41,939 bases of DNA from a virus, in IMG/VR virus record IMGVR_UViG_3300013131_000093, positions 1-41,939 of that record. The stretch is one strand, 5' to 3'. This document shows positions 16,521-22,993 of this stretch, piece after piece. Made by a program: the position numbers and the translations under genes. The notes under the pieces are model-generated. The model saw nothing but the letters and a program-made list of their open reading frames with translations. It was not told the DNA's origin and made no database searches. How positions within the stretch are numbered: position 1 is the stretch's first letter; each line of letters starts with the position of its first letter.

Positions 16521-16602
16521 CCTAAACCTTTACTCTGCAAGGGTTTACGGCGAATATTTTGGGCCACATTTTTCATAAAGCCTTGAAAATCATAGACTTA
16601 CG
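16521..16602 (+). repeat. Dispersed four-arm intergenic element, copy 1
   Basis: Arms: CTAAACCTTT, GCAAGGGTTTACGG, central GGGCCA, CATAAAGCCTTG and GACTTACG. First copy, after the acetyltransferase gene and ahead of the small-gene region. Confidence 0.8.
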
Positions 16603-16765
16603 TGCATTTTACAAAAATGGCAGGACAAAATGGCAGAAACTGCAAGAATGACATAGTGCCATAATGACAGAATCATCAAAAACGCCGAGAAAATCGTGGA
16701 AAAAATATTTTTCGGCATTTGGCACGGTATCTGCACTATATATTGGTAGAAAAGAAAGGAAAAGA

Positions 16766-16954
16766 ATGAATAAGTACAGCAAAAAGGTGCTTTCCAAGCG
16801 TTTGAACAAGTTGGGCTATACTTTGGGTCGTGATATTTTCGGATGGGTCGTGATTTCCACCCATACAGGCTTCGAATGGAAGTTCCCCACCCTAGGAGGG
16901 GTGAATAGGTTTATTCTTGACACGGAAAGCCTCAAGGCCATGAATACCCCATAG
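16766..16954 (+). CDS. Small protein of the LxKLGYTL paralogue family
   Basis: 62 residues from the ATG at 16766 (AAAGGAAAAGA just upstream); a longer in-frame start at 16664 lacks a ribosome site. The sequence VLSKRLNKLGYTLGRD...W..F..LGGVNRFILD matches the protein at 17561 in length and pattern, so these are paralogues. Function unknown. The gene ends with a CCCC/GGGG hairpin that runs into the next promoter. No convincing promoter was found for it (TTGGCA at 16719 has a poor -10). Confidence 0.7.
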   Translation: MNKYSKKVLSKRLNKLGYTLGRDIFGWVVISTHTGFEWKFPTLGGVNRFILDTESLKAMNTP

Positions 16955-16961
16955 AGGGGGG

Positions 16962-16990
16962 TTGACAAGCGATTTTTTCTAGTGTATAAT
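16962..16990 (+). promoter_or_regulatory. Promoter of the 17021 gene
   Basis: TTGACA (16962-16967), 17 nt, TATAAT (16985-16990). No CGATAA word. Confidence 0.85.
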
Positions 16991-17020
16991 CATTTCATCA
17001 TCACCAAGAGGAAAAAAGAC

Positions 17021-17344
17021 ATGACCAAGTTCGCAATCATCGAAAACGCCAAGCGTCAAGCCCGTATGTGCTTTCTCGGTATCGCTATCCCGTGCGACAA
17101 GACCACTGTTGATGGTAGCGTGATTCGTTCCGAAAAGGTTTTGAAGTTCAACCGTAAGGCTCTGCGTCGAGCCAATAGCGTCAAGATGGAAAAGGTTGAT
17201 CCCCGCGTTGTGGGGGGTGATGATAGCATGATCGTAAAGGTTGGAAAGCCCGGCTCCCCCGAAAGGGTGGAAGCACTCGCTGCTCAATACTCTGCCGTAA
17301 TGGCAGAAGGGATCGAAGTATCCCCCTTTGGGTGGGATGGCTGA
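17021..17344 (+). CDS. Unknown basic protein
   Basis: 107 residues from the ATG at 17021 with AAGAGG 9 nt upstream (an in-frame ATG at 16982 lies in the -10 box and is rejected). Starts MTKFAIIENAKRQARMCFLG; Lys/Arg-rich in the middle (KFNRKALRRANSVKMEK). No recognised family. Expressed from its own near-consensus promoter, so probably an early protein. Confidence 0.7.
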   Translation: MTKFAIIENAKRQARMCFLGIAIPCDKTTVDGSVIRSEKVLKFNRKALRRANSVKMEKVDPRVVGGDDSMIVKVGKPGSPERVEALAAQYSAVMAEGIEVSPFGWDG

Positions 17345-17427
17345 CGTAACCCGTTGAGACGCAAGGCTTTGCGTTCGACGGGGCCACAGAGGCTTGACGT
17401 AAACCCTTGCAAATCAACAACATAGCA
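17344..17427 (+). repeat. Dispersed four-arm element, copy 2
   Basis: CGTAACCCGTTG, CGCAAGGCTTTGCG, GGGGCCA centre, ACGTAAACCCTTGC, then a degenerate fourth arm CAACAACATAG. It starts at the stop codon of the 17021 gene. Confidence 0.8.
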
Positions 17428-17503
17428 AATACCATGCCAAACAAAGGTAAAACCGTAAAAAGTTTTGTCAAAATCTCTTGACAGAAAAATCCAAAGATTT
17501 TGC

Positions 17504-17532
17504 TTGCAACCTAAAGAATCGCCCTGTATAAT
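17504..17532 (+). promoter_or_regulatory. Promoter of the 17561 gene, class A
   Basis: TTGCAA, 17 nt, TATAAT, immediately followed by GTCGATATA: the CGATA word lies downstream of the -10. Confidence 0.8.
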
Positions 17533-17560
17533 GTCGATATAAGAAAAGAGGAGAAAAAAG

Positions 17561-17770
17561 ATGAACAGCAAAACGATTGCCAAAGAGTTGCAGAAGATGG
17601 GTTACACACTCAAGCGGACTTCCGATGTTGAAGCCCGATGGATGGTTCGCTCGGATGTGCTAACCTACCATTGGAACTTCAAGGACTTGAAGGGTGTGGA
17701 GCGTTTCATGGTTGACGAACGGGCTATGTATCGGTATGCTAAGGCGAACGGTGCTACGCTTCGCAAGTAG
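17561..17770 (+). CDS. Small protein of the LxKLGYTL paralogue family
   Basis: 69 residues, ATG 17561 with GAGGAG upstream. KELQKMGYTLKRT...W....LTYHWNFKDLKGVERFMVDE aligns with the 16766 product: same LxKxGYTL start, Trp in mid-strand and GVxRFxxD near the end. A one-helix/beta-hairpin/helix layout is likely. Function unknown. It heads a three-gene unit with 17783 and 17969. Confidence 0.75.
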   Translation: MNSKTIAKELQKMGYTLKRTSDVEARWMVRSDVLTYHWNFKDLKGVERFMVDERAMYRYAKANGATLRK

Positions 17771-17782
17771 AAAGGAAATGAT

Positions 17783-17965
17783 ATGATGTTTTCGGATTGC
17801 TGTGGTGTTCAGATTGTAGACGATATTGCAGGATTGGAACTCTGCCCGCGTTGCTGGGAGCATTGTGAGGTTATCGTCGAAGATGAGGATATGGCCGCTG
17901 CTCGGGAAGAGATTGAAAATATGTCCGTCGAAGAGTATAATAGCCTTCCTCTCTATAAGGGCTGA
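17783..17965 (+). CDS. Small putative zinc-binding protein
   Basis: 60 residues. It begins MMFSDCCGVQ; a second Cys pair CPRC and a final CE give a C-C...C-x-x-C-x-x-x-C arrangement within residues 6-28 that looks like a zinc ribbon, followed by an acidic helix (EVIVEDEDMAAAREEIENMS). AAAGGA precedes the start. This type of tiny Cys4 protein is common in phages but has no assigned function. Confidence 0.7.
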   Translation: MMFSDCCGVQIVDDIAGLELCPRCWEHCEVIVEDEDMAAAREEIENMSVEEYNSLPLYKG

Positions 17966-17968
17966 ACA

Positions 17969-18178
17969 ATGCAAGTTTTCGATCATAGACTTTTGGTTGC
18001 TGTGCCTGCGAATAAGTGGATCGGGGAATGGATTCAGCGTGACCCATCCCCCATATACAGAGGTACACTTGCTGCACAGTTGCGACTGATCCGCAAGAGG
18101 CACGGTACCCCCTATGCGAGGGAGTGGCGTGACCATATGGTGTGGCTTGGCAGTTATCCTCCCAAATATAAGTACTAA
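17969..18178 (+). CDS. Small basic unknown protein
   Basis: 69 residues, begins 3 nt after the previous stop (MQVFDHRLLVAVPANKWIGE). Basic, aromatic-rich end (WRDHMVWLGSYPPKYKY). No family recognised. Last gene of the 17504 transcription unit. Confidence 0.65.
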   Translation: MQVFDHRLLVAVPANKWIGEWIQRDPSPIYRGTLAAQLRLIRKRHGTPYAREWRDHMVWLGSYPPKYKY

Positions 18179-18180
18179 TC

Positions 18181-18260
18181 CTAAATCGTTGGCCCATAAG
18201 GCTTTGCGACTTGGGCCCTCGGCCTAGGTTGACGCAAACCCTTGGGAAACAATACGTTGC
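18181..18260 (+). repeat. Dispersed four-arm element, copy 3
   Basis: CTAAATCGTTGG, CATAAGGCTTTGCG, GGGCCC/GGCC centre, GACGCAAACCCTTGG and a degraded last arm. Begins 2 nt after the stop of the 17969 gene. Confidence 0.75.
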
Positions 18261-18313
18261 AGATTTTTTCGATTTGGCACGAAATTATATTTGAAATTTT
18301 CCAAAGATTTCGC

Positions 18314-18341
18314 TTGCAATCTAAAGAAAACTCTGTATAAT
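18314..18341 (+). promoter_or_regulatory. Promoter of the 18381 gene, class A
   Basis: TTGCAA, 16 nt, TATAAT followed by GTCGATATA. It shares about 30 nt of near-identity with the promoter at 17504, so the pair is a recent duplication. Confidence 0.8.
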
Positions 18342-18380
18342 GTCGATATAAGAAGTAGGAAAGAAAAAGGAGACGATAAA

Positions 18381-18620
18381 ATGGTTACCTTGAGCACCCG
18401 AGACGAGTTGGTTGAGTTCCTGTATGGTGCGGACAGCACTTCTCCCGATACGTTGGTTGGGGTTGCCACCATCGGTGGAGAGTTGCTGGCTGAGGCTCTT
18501 ACCCACGATCTGCGGGATGGCACCTTCCATATTGGGGATTTCTTCCCGATGGGTGATGAGGGTGAGGGAATCACCGTTGACCGTGATGGACGCATTCTGG
18601 AAGACTATCTGTACTATTGA
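18381..18620 (+). CDS. Acidic unknown protein
   Basis: 79 residues from the ATG at 18381 with AAGGAG 9 nt upstream (MVTLSTRDELVEFLYG...). Acidic, with a terminal EGITVDRDGRILEDYLYY beta-type end. No family recognised. Confidence 0.7.
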   Translation: MVTLSTRDELVEFLYGADSTSPDTLVGVATIGGELLAEALTHDLRDGTFHIGDFFPMGDEGEGITVDRDGRILEDYLYY

Positions 18621-18626
18621 TCAGTA

Positions 18627-18654
18627 TTGACAGCATAAAAATCTGTAGTATAAT
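18627..18654 (+). promoter_or_regulatory. Promoter of the 18678 gene
   Basis: TTGACA, 16 nt, TATAAT; starts 7 nt after the preceding stop, with no four-arm element between. Confidence 0.85.
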
Positions 18655-18677
18655 AGTAGAAAAGAAAGAGAGAAAAG

Positions 18678-18902
18678 ATGCAATCCTCGATGAGCGTAAA
18701 CGGTTTTCTTGCTAGCCTTCCTAGGATCGTACAGAAGAAGGTGTGGAAGGTTACGGATAAGGATGGTACGGTTGTTCAGTATGTTGGTGCTACGGATAAC
18801 CGAAAGACTACTGCACAAAAGTATATCGACACCAAGTATCCCGATAAGGTACTGGTATTGACATTTTCACATTTCAATGGTATGATTACACTTCCTCGCT
18901 AA
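18678..18902 (+). CDS. Small basic unknown protein
   Basis: 74 residues (MQSSMSVNGFLASLPRIVQ). The middle KKVWKVTDKDGTVVQYVGATDNRKTTAQKYIDTKYPDK looks like a small beta-beta-alpha domain. Function not recognised. Confidence 0.65.
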   Translation: MQSSMSVNGFLASLPRIVQKKVWKVTDKDGTVVQYVGATDNRKTTAQKYIDTKYPDKVLVLTFSHFNGMITLPR

Positions 18903-18923
18903 CCCTTATGCAAGAAAGAAATA

Positions 18924-19088
18924 ATGAATCCTCAAGCAATCAATGATTCTCGGCCTCTCGTGTGGACGGTTTCGGAGAATGTTCCCGATACTTACTGCCT
19001 GTATATTGATGGTATTCTTATGCACGAAAACCTCTCGTTCGAGGAGTTTTACCCCCTGTATAAGGGGTATATTTCTAATAAGACGTAA
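18924..19088 (+). CDS. Small unknown protein
   Basis: 54 residues from the ATG at 18924, just downstream of the 18678 gene: MNPQAINDSRPLVWTVSENV, continuing through IDGILMHENLSFEEFYPLYKGY. A CCCC...GGGG hairpin lies in its last codons near 19049-19066, a feature seen at several gene ends here. No family recognised. Confidence 0.55.
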   Translation: MNPQAINDSRPLVWTVSENVPDTYCLYIDGILMHENLSFEEFYPLYKGYISNKT

Positions 19089-19090
19089 AA

Positions 19091-19165
19091 CATGAAGCCA
19101 CAAGGGTTTACAACACTTGTGAGTATAGAGGGACGATGTAAAGCCTTGTGCGACATAGACTTAGG
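19091..19165 (+). repeat. Dispersed four-arm element, copy 4
   Basis: CATGAAGCCA, CAAGGGTTTACAA, a 30-nt centre, GATGTAAAGCCTTGTG and GACTTAGG. Arms 2 and 3 form a long inverted repeat. Confidence 0.8.
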
Positions 19166-19276
19166 AATTGTGCTCTTTTGGCATGGCTTTTGCTCTAGCA
19201 TACTCTGTGCCAAACAGCGTCAAAATGAGAAAAAGTTTTGTCAAAATCTCTTGACATAAAAAATCCAAAAAATCTC

Positions 19277-19304
19277 TTGACTTTCAAGTTTTAGCCTGTA
19301 TAAT
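19277..19304 (+). promoter_or_regulatory. Promoter of the 19343 gene, class A
   Basis: TTGACT, 16 nt, TATAAT followed by GTCGATAATA. Confidence 0.8.
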
Positions 19305-19342
19305 GTCGATAATAGAAGAGAGAGAAAGAAAGAGAGAACTAA

Positions 19343-19597
19343 ATGCTTCGCAAGATTCCAAAGACTGAAACGATTCGCAAGAGTATCCGCCGGTATGCGT
19401 ATATTGCTGGCTTTACGCTCCATCCCCATAGCGTTGGGTCTATTCCTTCTGGTGTTCCCGGTACGTATAGTCTTTTCGATATCAAGATGGGCTACTATAC
19501 TCATCGTAGTATTCCGATGGATACGGTCGTTCGCGTTATAGTAGACGAACTGTATGCTATAAAGTATCGACTCGGCCCCTCTCTTGTGAGGGGTTGA
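19343..19597 (+). CDS. Small basic unknown protein
   Basis: 84 residues (MLRKIPKTETIRKSIRRYAY). Basic helix, then a beta-rich middle (GFTLHPHS...YSLFDIKMGYYTHR) and helix DTVVRVIVDELYAIKY. It is loosely like the GYTL family in layout but cannot be aligned surely. Its TGA stop lies inside the TTGACA of the next promoter, preceded by a CCCCTC/GAGGGG hairpin. Confidence 0.65.
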   Translation: MLRKIPKTETIRKSIRRYAYIAGFTLHPHSVGSIPSGVPGTYSLFDIKMGYYTHRSIPMDTVVRVIVDELYAIKYRLGPSLVRG

Positions 19598-19621
19598 CAA
19601 GGTAAAATAGTTTAGTATAAT
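19594..19621 (+). promoter_or_regulatory. Promoter of the 19650 gene
   Basis: TTGACA, 16 nt, TATAAT. The -35 contains the stop codon of the 19343 gene. Confidence 0.85.
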
Positions 19622-19649
19622 ACCTAAATCAAGAAAGAAAGAGATAAAA

Positions 19650-19826
19650 ATGAGTTGCCCTGACCCGCTTTATGATTACGAGGATTGGAACGACGAGGAT
19701 TCGTCCGACGATGGATATGATGCCATGAAGGATAACTATCTCACTAATGGTGGGTATGGTTACAATGAGCGTACCCGGCGTGAGGATCAAGAATGGGCCG
19801 ATGAGTGCCGCCGTAATAAGTGGTGA
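19650..19826 (+). CDS. Small very acidic protein, MSxPDPLYD family
   Basis: 58 residues from the ATG at 19650: MSCPDPLYDYEDWNDEDSSD and so on, about one-third Asp/Glu. It shares the MS-x-PDPLYD start and acidic composition with the larger protein at 22234, so they are related. Acidic phage proteins of this kind often mimic DNA or bind basic host proteins; that is only a possibility here. Confidence 0.65.
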   Translation: MSCPDPLYDYEDWNDEDSSDDGYDAMKDNYLTNGGYGYNERTRREDQEWADECRRNKW

Positions 19827-19830
19827 ATCA

Positions 19831-19902
19831 CATCTCTATGCTCGACAAGGCTTTGCATCGAGCAGCCCCGGCCACGCTTGACGTAAACCCTTGTGGCATA
19901 AG
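19831..19902 (+). repeat. Dispersed four-arm element, copy 5
   Basis: CGACAAGGCTTTGCATCG, CCCCGGCCACG centre and GACGTAAACCCTTGTGG. The first arm is reduced and the fourth absent. The AAAAAAGATTTTTT tract follows. Confidence 0.75.
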
Positions 19903-19918
19903 AAAAAAGATTTTTTGC

Positions 19919-19947
19919 TTGACAACCTAAAGACTGGCCTGTAAAAT
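19919..19947 (+). promoter_or_regulatory. Promoter of the 19980 gene, class A
   Basis: TTGACA, 17 nt, TAAAAT followed by ACCGATATA; preceded by an A6/T6 tract. Confidence 0.8.
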
Positions 19948-19979
19948 ACCGATATAAGAGAAAGAGAAAGGAACCCAAA

Positions 19980-20207
19980 ATGAAACTTTCCGGAATGTTG
20001 GTTGAGAATCGTCGGCCTGTTTATTCGTATTCTTGGCTTTGCGAAAAGATGGCTGATCGTTCGCGTGTTTTGCTCAAAACTGGAGACGGAAAAAACCATT
20101 TTGGTCTAATCAATGGTATCCGTCCCGAGGATGGTAGCGGTCGATGCTGGCTGGTGACTCTCACCGAAAACGGAAAGAATGAAACGGTTTTTATGAGAAC
20201 CTCTTGA
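19980..20207 (+). CDS. Small unknown protein
   Basis: 75 residues with AAAGGA upstream (MKLSGMLVENRRPVYSYSWL). Basic, beta-rich: VLLKTGDGKNHFGLINGIRPED...CWLVTLTENGKNETVFM suggests a small OB/SH3-like barrel. Function unknown. Confidence 0.65.
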   Translation: MKLSGMLVENRRPVYSYSWLCEKMADRSRVLLKTGDGKNHFGLINGIRPEDGSGRCWLVTLTENGKNETVFMRTS

Positions 20208-20232
20208 TTTTCTAAAGTGTAGACTGTAGAAT
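20204..20232 (+). promoter_or_regulatory. Promoter of the 20260 gene, class A
   Basis: TTGATT, 17 nt, TAGAAT followed by ACCGATAAC. The -35 overlaps the end of the 19980 gene. Confidence 0.75.
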
Positions 20233-20259
20233 ACCGATAACACTAGAAAAGGAAATAGA

Positions 20260-20571
20260 ATGACTCACAGCGAAGCGATTAGCATGGTTCATGGTAAGCG
20301 TAATGCGAAGCGACGTAAGGTTGGAAATAACACCTACGCTGAAATCCTGCATGATAATAGTGTAGGGATTATGCTTCACAGCACCTATGTTGTGAAGATT
20401 CATCCGGACGATACATACACCCTGCAAACAGGGGGATGGCAAACGGTAACGACCAAGGATAGAATCAATCAATATAGTCCGGTTCGCGTGTATCAGCGAA
20501 AGTATGAGTGGTTTGTAAAGATACACGGAAAGGAATACCCCTTTATGGAGGGGATGGTAGTGGGAGGTTGA
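20260..20571 (+). CDS. Conserved phage protein of unknown function
   Basis: 103 residues with AAAAGGAAA upstream. The block NNTYAEILHDNSVGIMLHST, then TLQTGGWQTVTTKDRINQY and PVRVYQRKYEWFV resembles a short beta-rich protein I recall from phages of unrelated hosts. Role unknown. The TGA stop opens the next four-arm element. Confidence 0.7.
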   Translation: MTHSEAISMVHGKRNAKRRKVGNNTYAEILHDNSVGIMLHSTYVVKIHPDDTYTLQTGGWQTVTTKDRINQYSPVRVYQRKYEWFVKIHGKEYPFMEGMVVGG

Positions 20572-20653
20572 CGTAAACCACGGTGCCGCAAGGATTTGCG
20601 GAAACTGTGGCCGGACTCATTTTTCATAAAGCCTTATCGTGTAAGGTTTTAGG
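20571..20653 (+). repeat. Dispersed four-arm element, copy 6
   Basis: CGTAAACCACGGTG, CGCAAGGATTTGCGG, TGTGGCCGG centre, CATAAAGCCTTATC and GTAAGGTTTTAGG. Begins at the stop codon. Confidence 0.8.
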
Positions 20654-20673
20654 ATTTTCTTCAGTTTTGGCTA

Positions 20674-20702
20674 TTGACAAGCCGATAATATCTTTGTAGA
20701 AT
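20674..20702 (+). promoter_or_regulatory. Promoter of the HU-like gene, class B
   Basis: TTGACA, 17-nt spacer containing CCGATAATA, TAGAAT. Confidence 0.85.
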
Positions 20703-20722
20703 GATCCCATAAGGAGAAAACG

Positions 20723-21016
20723 ATGCTTGCAACCAAAAGAGACATGGCCGAGCGGATCGCTGAGAAGGTTGGTGTTACTGGAGCCCAAGCCAAGGAGATT
20801 GTACAGGCAACTCTTGATGATTTGGTGTTGACTCTTGCCAGTACGGGCAGAATCGAACTGAGGAACTTTGGTGTTTTTACGGTGAAAGTTCGGGCCGCTC
20901 GTAAGGCTAGGAATCCTCGCAGTGGTGCAACCGTTATGATTGGCGAGCGTCGTACCGTTAAGTTCAAGCCAGGAAAGGCTATGGAACAGGCTGTACAGAA
21001 TCCTCTCCCCTCTTGA
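20723..21016 (+). CDS. HU/IHF-family DNA-binding protein
   Basis: 97 residues, full length for the family (about 90). N-terminal dimerising helices (TKRDMAERIAEKVGVTGAQAKEIVQATLDDLV), then GRIELRNFGVFTVKVRAARKARNPRSGATV: the GxF core and the RxxRNPxTG-type arm that inserts a proline into the minor groove, ending VKFKPGKAM. It bends and compacts DNA; in phages it can organise the genome or replace host HU. Start with AAGGAG. A CTCCCC/GGGGAG hairpin overlaps the stop codon. Confidence 0.93.
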   Translation: MLATKRDMAERIAEKVGVTGAQAKEIVQATLDDLVLTLASTGRIELRNFGVFTVKVRAARKARNPRSGATVMIGERRTVKFKPGKAMEQAVQNPLPS

Positions 21017-21026
21017 GGGGGAGCCT
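21003..21026 (+). terminator. GC hairpin at the end of the HU-like gene
   Basis: CTCCCC, short loop and GGGGGAG overlap the last codons and stop. There is no T-run, so it is more likely an mRNA 3'-end stabiliser or weak terminator. Confidence 0.4.
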
Positions 21027-21030
21027 CTAC

Positions 21031-21110
21031 ATAAATCCAATAGACACAAGGGTTTATGCTAGGTGGCTTCGGGAGCCAAAATCGTAAAGCCTTGTGTGCA
21101 TTGAACTTAG
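21031..21110 (+). repeat. Dispersed four-arm element, copy 7
   Basis: ATAAATCCAATAG, CACAAGGGTTTATG, GGCTTCGGGAGCC centre (its own small hairpin), CGTAAAGCCTTGTG and GAACTTAG, then AT7. Confidence 0.8.
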
Positions 21111-21129
21111 ATTTTTTTAAAGAATACGC

Positions 21130-21158
21130 TTGACAAATGACGATAATAGATGTAGAAT
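21130..21158 (+). promoter_or_regulatory. Promoter of the 21185 unit, class B
   Basis: TTGACA, 17 nt with ACGATAATA, TAGAAT; a T7 tract lies 12 nt upstream. Confidence 0.85.
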
Positions 21159-21184
21159 GGATCAGAAACCTATTGGAGAGTAAA

Positions 21185-21376
21185 ATGGAAACCTTGTTTG
21201 TTCCTGTTCGTCATGATGTTGTTTCTTTCGCCTATAAGGGTAAGTCCTATACCGGGGAAGTTCGTAGAGTTTATGAAAAGCCCAAGGGTCATCTGATGAT
21301 CGTGAAGATTGCGGAAGGTAAGTATCGCTCCTGCTATCTGGAAAACTGCGAAAACTTTTCATTCATTAATAAGTGA
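21185..21376 (+). CDS. Small basic beta-rich protein
   Basis: 63 residues from the ATG at 21185 (GGAGAG 4-8 nt upstream); the longer frame starting at 21137 contains the -10 box. METLFVPVRHDVVSFAYKGK, then YTGEVRRVYEKPKGHLMIVKI suggests a small SH3/WYL-like barrel. First of four genes in one unit. Function unknown. Confidence 0.65.
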   Translation: METLFVPVRHDVVSFAYKGKSYTGEVRRVYEKPKGHLMIVKIAEGKYRSCYLENCENFSFINK

Positions 21377-21382
21377 GGAAAA

Positions 21383-21601
21383 ATGTCTACAATCTCTGTC
21401 TGGTTGGCTGGGGTTTCTGTAGTTTTTCTTGTAGGAGGCTTTGCCTGTTGGGCTATTGAGTCTTGTAAGAATAACTGGAGAAATAGAATCACAGTAGAGG
21501 ATCTGGAAGAACTTGGTCGATTATTTGAGCAGGAAGGCTCTTTCATTGGTTTTAATGATCGTGGGGAAAAGTTTTTAGTTGGTTTCACAAAGGATAAATA
21601 A
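21383..21601 (+). CDS. Small single-pass membrane protein
   Basis: 72 residues. One transmembrane helix (VWLAGVSVVFLVGGFACWAI, residues 6-25), then a charged cytoplasmic or periplasmic tail. GAGGAAAA precedes the ATG. Early inner-membrane peptides of this type may act in superinfection exclusion, but nothing specific is seen. Confidence 0.65.
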   Translation: MSTISVWLAGVSVVFLVGGFACWAIESCKNNWRNRITVEDLEELGRLFEQEGSFIGFNDRGEKFLVGFTKDK

Positions 21602-21615
21602 ACAAAGGAAAAAGG

Positions 21616-21723
21616 ATGTTCGGTATTAATATAGACTGGATGTGGATGGGTGTGGGATTTATTGTGGGTATTGGTTGTTCTTGGGCTGTTTGCGATCTTG
21701 TTTTTCCGATAAAGAGGCAATAA
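21616..21723 (+). CDS. Tiny membrane peptide
   Basis: 35 residues from ATG 21616 with AAAGGAAAAAGG upstream. Hydrophobic span MWMGVGFIVGIGCSWAVCDLVF. Its stop TAA overlaps the next ATG by one base (TAATG). Confidence 0.6.
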   Translation: MFGINIDWMWMGVGFIVGIGCSWAVCDLVFPIKRQ

Positions 21724-21800
21724 TGAATCTTTACGATAAGATTATCTTGTCGAGTTCTTTTATCCTTGGCTGTGTGGTGAGCTGGATTATTAATCACTAA
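21723..21800 (+). CDS. Tiny membrane peptide
   Basis: 25 residues, coupled to the previous gene by TAATG. MNLYDKIILSSSFILGCVVS... has one hydrophobic helix. With 21383 and 21616 it makes three membrane peptides in a row. Unknown role. Confidence 0.5.
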   Translation: MNLYDKIILSSSFILGCVVSWIINH

Positions 21801-21882
21801 ACATAAGTCCTTGTCTAGCAAAGATTTGCGGCAAGGCTATGCGGCCACGAAAATCATAAACCGTTGCCAATAAAAGACTTAG
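21801..21882 (+). repeat. Dispersed four-arm element, copy 8
   Basis: CATAAGTCCTTGTC, GCAAAGATTTGCGG, GCGGCCACG centre, CATAAACCGTTGCC and AAGACTTAGG: all four arms present. Confidence 0.85.
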
Positions 21883-21911
21883 GCAAAATCCGATTTTTTC
21901 AAGAACCCCTC

Positions 21912-21939
21912 TTGCATTAGCCGATAATGACTGTATAAT
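21912..21939 (+). promoter_or_regulatory. Promoter of the 21962 gene, class B
   Basis: TTGCAT, 16 nt with CCGATAATG, TATAAT; GATTTTTTC tract upstream. Confidence 0.85.
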
Positions 21940-21961
21940 CGGTGCAACACTAGGGAGAAAA

Positions 21962-22150
21962 ATGATGAGCATCTTCGAAGATACAGATACGATCAACGCT
22001 ATCCTCTCCGATCTTGCGGAGCGTGAGATTCTTGAACCTATGGCTGAACCGATTGACGATCCCGACTGTCATCCTCTGGATTGGGCGGAAGTTGTTGGGG
22101 TTGCCGATGAGATTTTCGATGAAATCTACCCAGAATCAAACAGGAGTTGA
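21962..22150 (+). CDS. Small acidic protein
   Basis: 62 residues (MMSIFEDTDTINAILSDLAE), strongly acidic, mostly helical. GGGAGAAA upstream of the ATG. Its stop TGA is part of the TTGACA of the next promoter. No family recognised. Confidence 0.65.
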   Translation: MMSIFEDTDTINAILSDLAEREILEPMAEPIDDPDCHPLDWAEVVGVADEIFDEIYPESNRS

Positions 22151-22175
22151 CAAATAAAATGTTGAACGGTATACT
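22147..22175 (+). promoter_or_regulatory. Promoter of the 22234 gene
   Basis: TTGACA, 17 nt, TATACT, then TGTCGGATATATCGG downstream (class A-like). The -35 contains the stop codon of the 21962 gene. Confidence 0.75.
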
Positions 22176-22233
22176 CTTTATTGTCGGATATATCGGTTTG
22201 TTCTATATCGCTGTAACCTTGAAGGACTGAAAG

Positions 22234-22593
22234 ATGAGCCATCCTGACCCGTTGTATGATCCCGAAAACTCTTATGAGGATGATGATATGGACGCAAACT
22301 ATGACGATTACAATGATTTCCATGATGGCGTTGATGGTGATGATCGTACTAATGAGTATTGGCCCAACCTAACTACCGGCGGTGATGACGATGAGGATGG
22401 CTGGAATGAATTTGATAGTTGGGATGAGGATTATGATGATAGTATGGACGGCGACCATGATAGCGGTATGGCTTCTGCAGGATGGGGAACCGACGAGGAT
22501 TACGGTTATTACGGGGACGATGTAGAAGATTTTCATACAGATGAGGCTGTGGGTTTTGTAGATTACGACGAAGACGGCCCATATTACGATTGA
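22234..22593 (+). CDS. Extremely acidic protein, possible DNA mimic
   Basis: 119 residues with about 40 percent Asp/Glu and many Tyr and Gly: MSHPDPLYDPENSYEDDDMD and repeated DDYDD-type stretches. It shares the MS-x-PDPLYD start with the 58-residue 19650 product. Such extreme acidity is typical of DNA-mimic or histone/HU-binding antagonists such as anti-restriction proteins; this is inference only. AAGGA lies upstream of the ATG. Confidence 0.7.
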   Translation: MSHPDPLYDPENSYEDDDMDANYDDYNDFHDGVDGDDRTNEYWPNLTTGGDDDEDGWNEFDSWDEDYDDSMDGDHDSGMASAGWGTDEDYGYYGDDVEDFHTDEAVGFVDYDEDGPYYD

Positions 22594-22594
22594 A

Positions 22595-22675
22595 CCTAAA
22601 GCCTTATCGCACAATGGTTTGCGATTAGGCTCTCCGAGAGCATATGTCTTAAACCCTTGTGAGGCAACGCTTTAG
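22595..22675 (+). repeat. Dispersed four-arm element, copy 9
   Basis: CCTAAAGCCTTATCG, CACAATGGTTTGCG, GGCTCTCCGAGAGC centre hairpin, CTTAAACCCTTGTG and GCTTTAG. Confidence 0.8.
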
Positions 22676-22694
22676 AAAAAATAAAGATTTGCTA

Positions 22695-22722
22695 TTGCAA
22701 AAGCCGATTATAGTGGTAGGAT
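22695..22722 (+). promoter_or_regulatory. Promoter giving a predicted leaderless mRNA (22729 gene)
   Basis: TTGCAA, 16 nt with CCGATTATA, TAGGAT; only 6 nt separate the -10 from the ATG. Confidence 0.75.
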
Positions 22723-22728
22723 ACGAGT

Positions 22729-22908
22729 ATGAGCAAGCGAAACAGCAAAAAGACGATCACGATTAGCCTGAATCTAAAAAAGGTTTGGGAGGTTCCTCGC
22801 GGACATTGTGAACATATTAGTGGTACCGGTGTCCACGATAATAGGGCTAGGCGTGAGCGTACCCGTGGTACTGCTAACCGTAAGGCTTTTAGAGACTATG
22901 AGGACTGA
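22729..22908 (+). CDS. Small basic protein, predicted leaderless
   Basis: 59 residues (MSKRNSKKTITISLNLKKVW), very basic, ending RARRERTRGTANRKAFRDYED. No Shine-Dalgarno can exist because the ATG is at the expected transcription start. After its TGA the same frame continues through a copy of the 45-bp GTAGTCAGC element for another 27 codons. Likely nucleic-acid binding by composition only. Confidence 0.65.
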   Translation: MSKRNSKKTITISLNLKKVWEVPRGHCEHISGTGVHDNRARRERTRGTANRKAFRDYED

Positions 22909-22915
22909 GTCTCTG

Positions 22916-22965
22916 CTAATCCTAAAGGATTGACTAGAGTGGCTGTAGTCAGCGAGAATTTCTTG
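22916..22965 (+). repeat. GTAGTCAGC element, copy 1
   Basis: CTAATCCTAAAGGATTGA (a small AATCC/GGATT hairpin) followed by AGAGTGGCTGTAGTCAGCGA. Lies between the 22729 and 22994 genes. Confidence 0.75.
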
Positions 22966-22993
22966 TATAGACATTATCAACATAAAGGATAAA

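Noticed and set aside
16664-16765. N-terminal extension of the 16766 gene
   Set aside because: No Shine-Dalgarno, and the paralogue at 17561 starts at the equivalent of the later ATG.
17383-20585. TTGACG inside elements 2, 3, 5 and 6 as promoters
   Set aside because: They are part of arm 3 (TTGACGTAAACC) and no -10 follows at 16-18 nt.
22159-22230. 23-codon hydrophobic frame
   Set aside because: It begins inside the promoter at 22147 and has no ribosome site.
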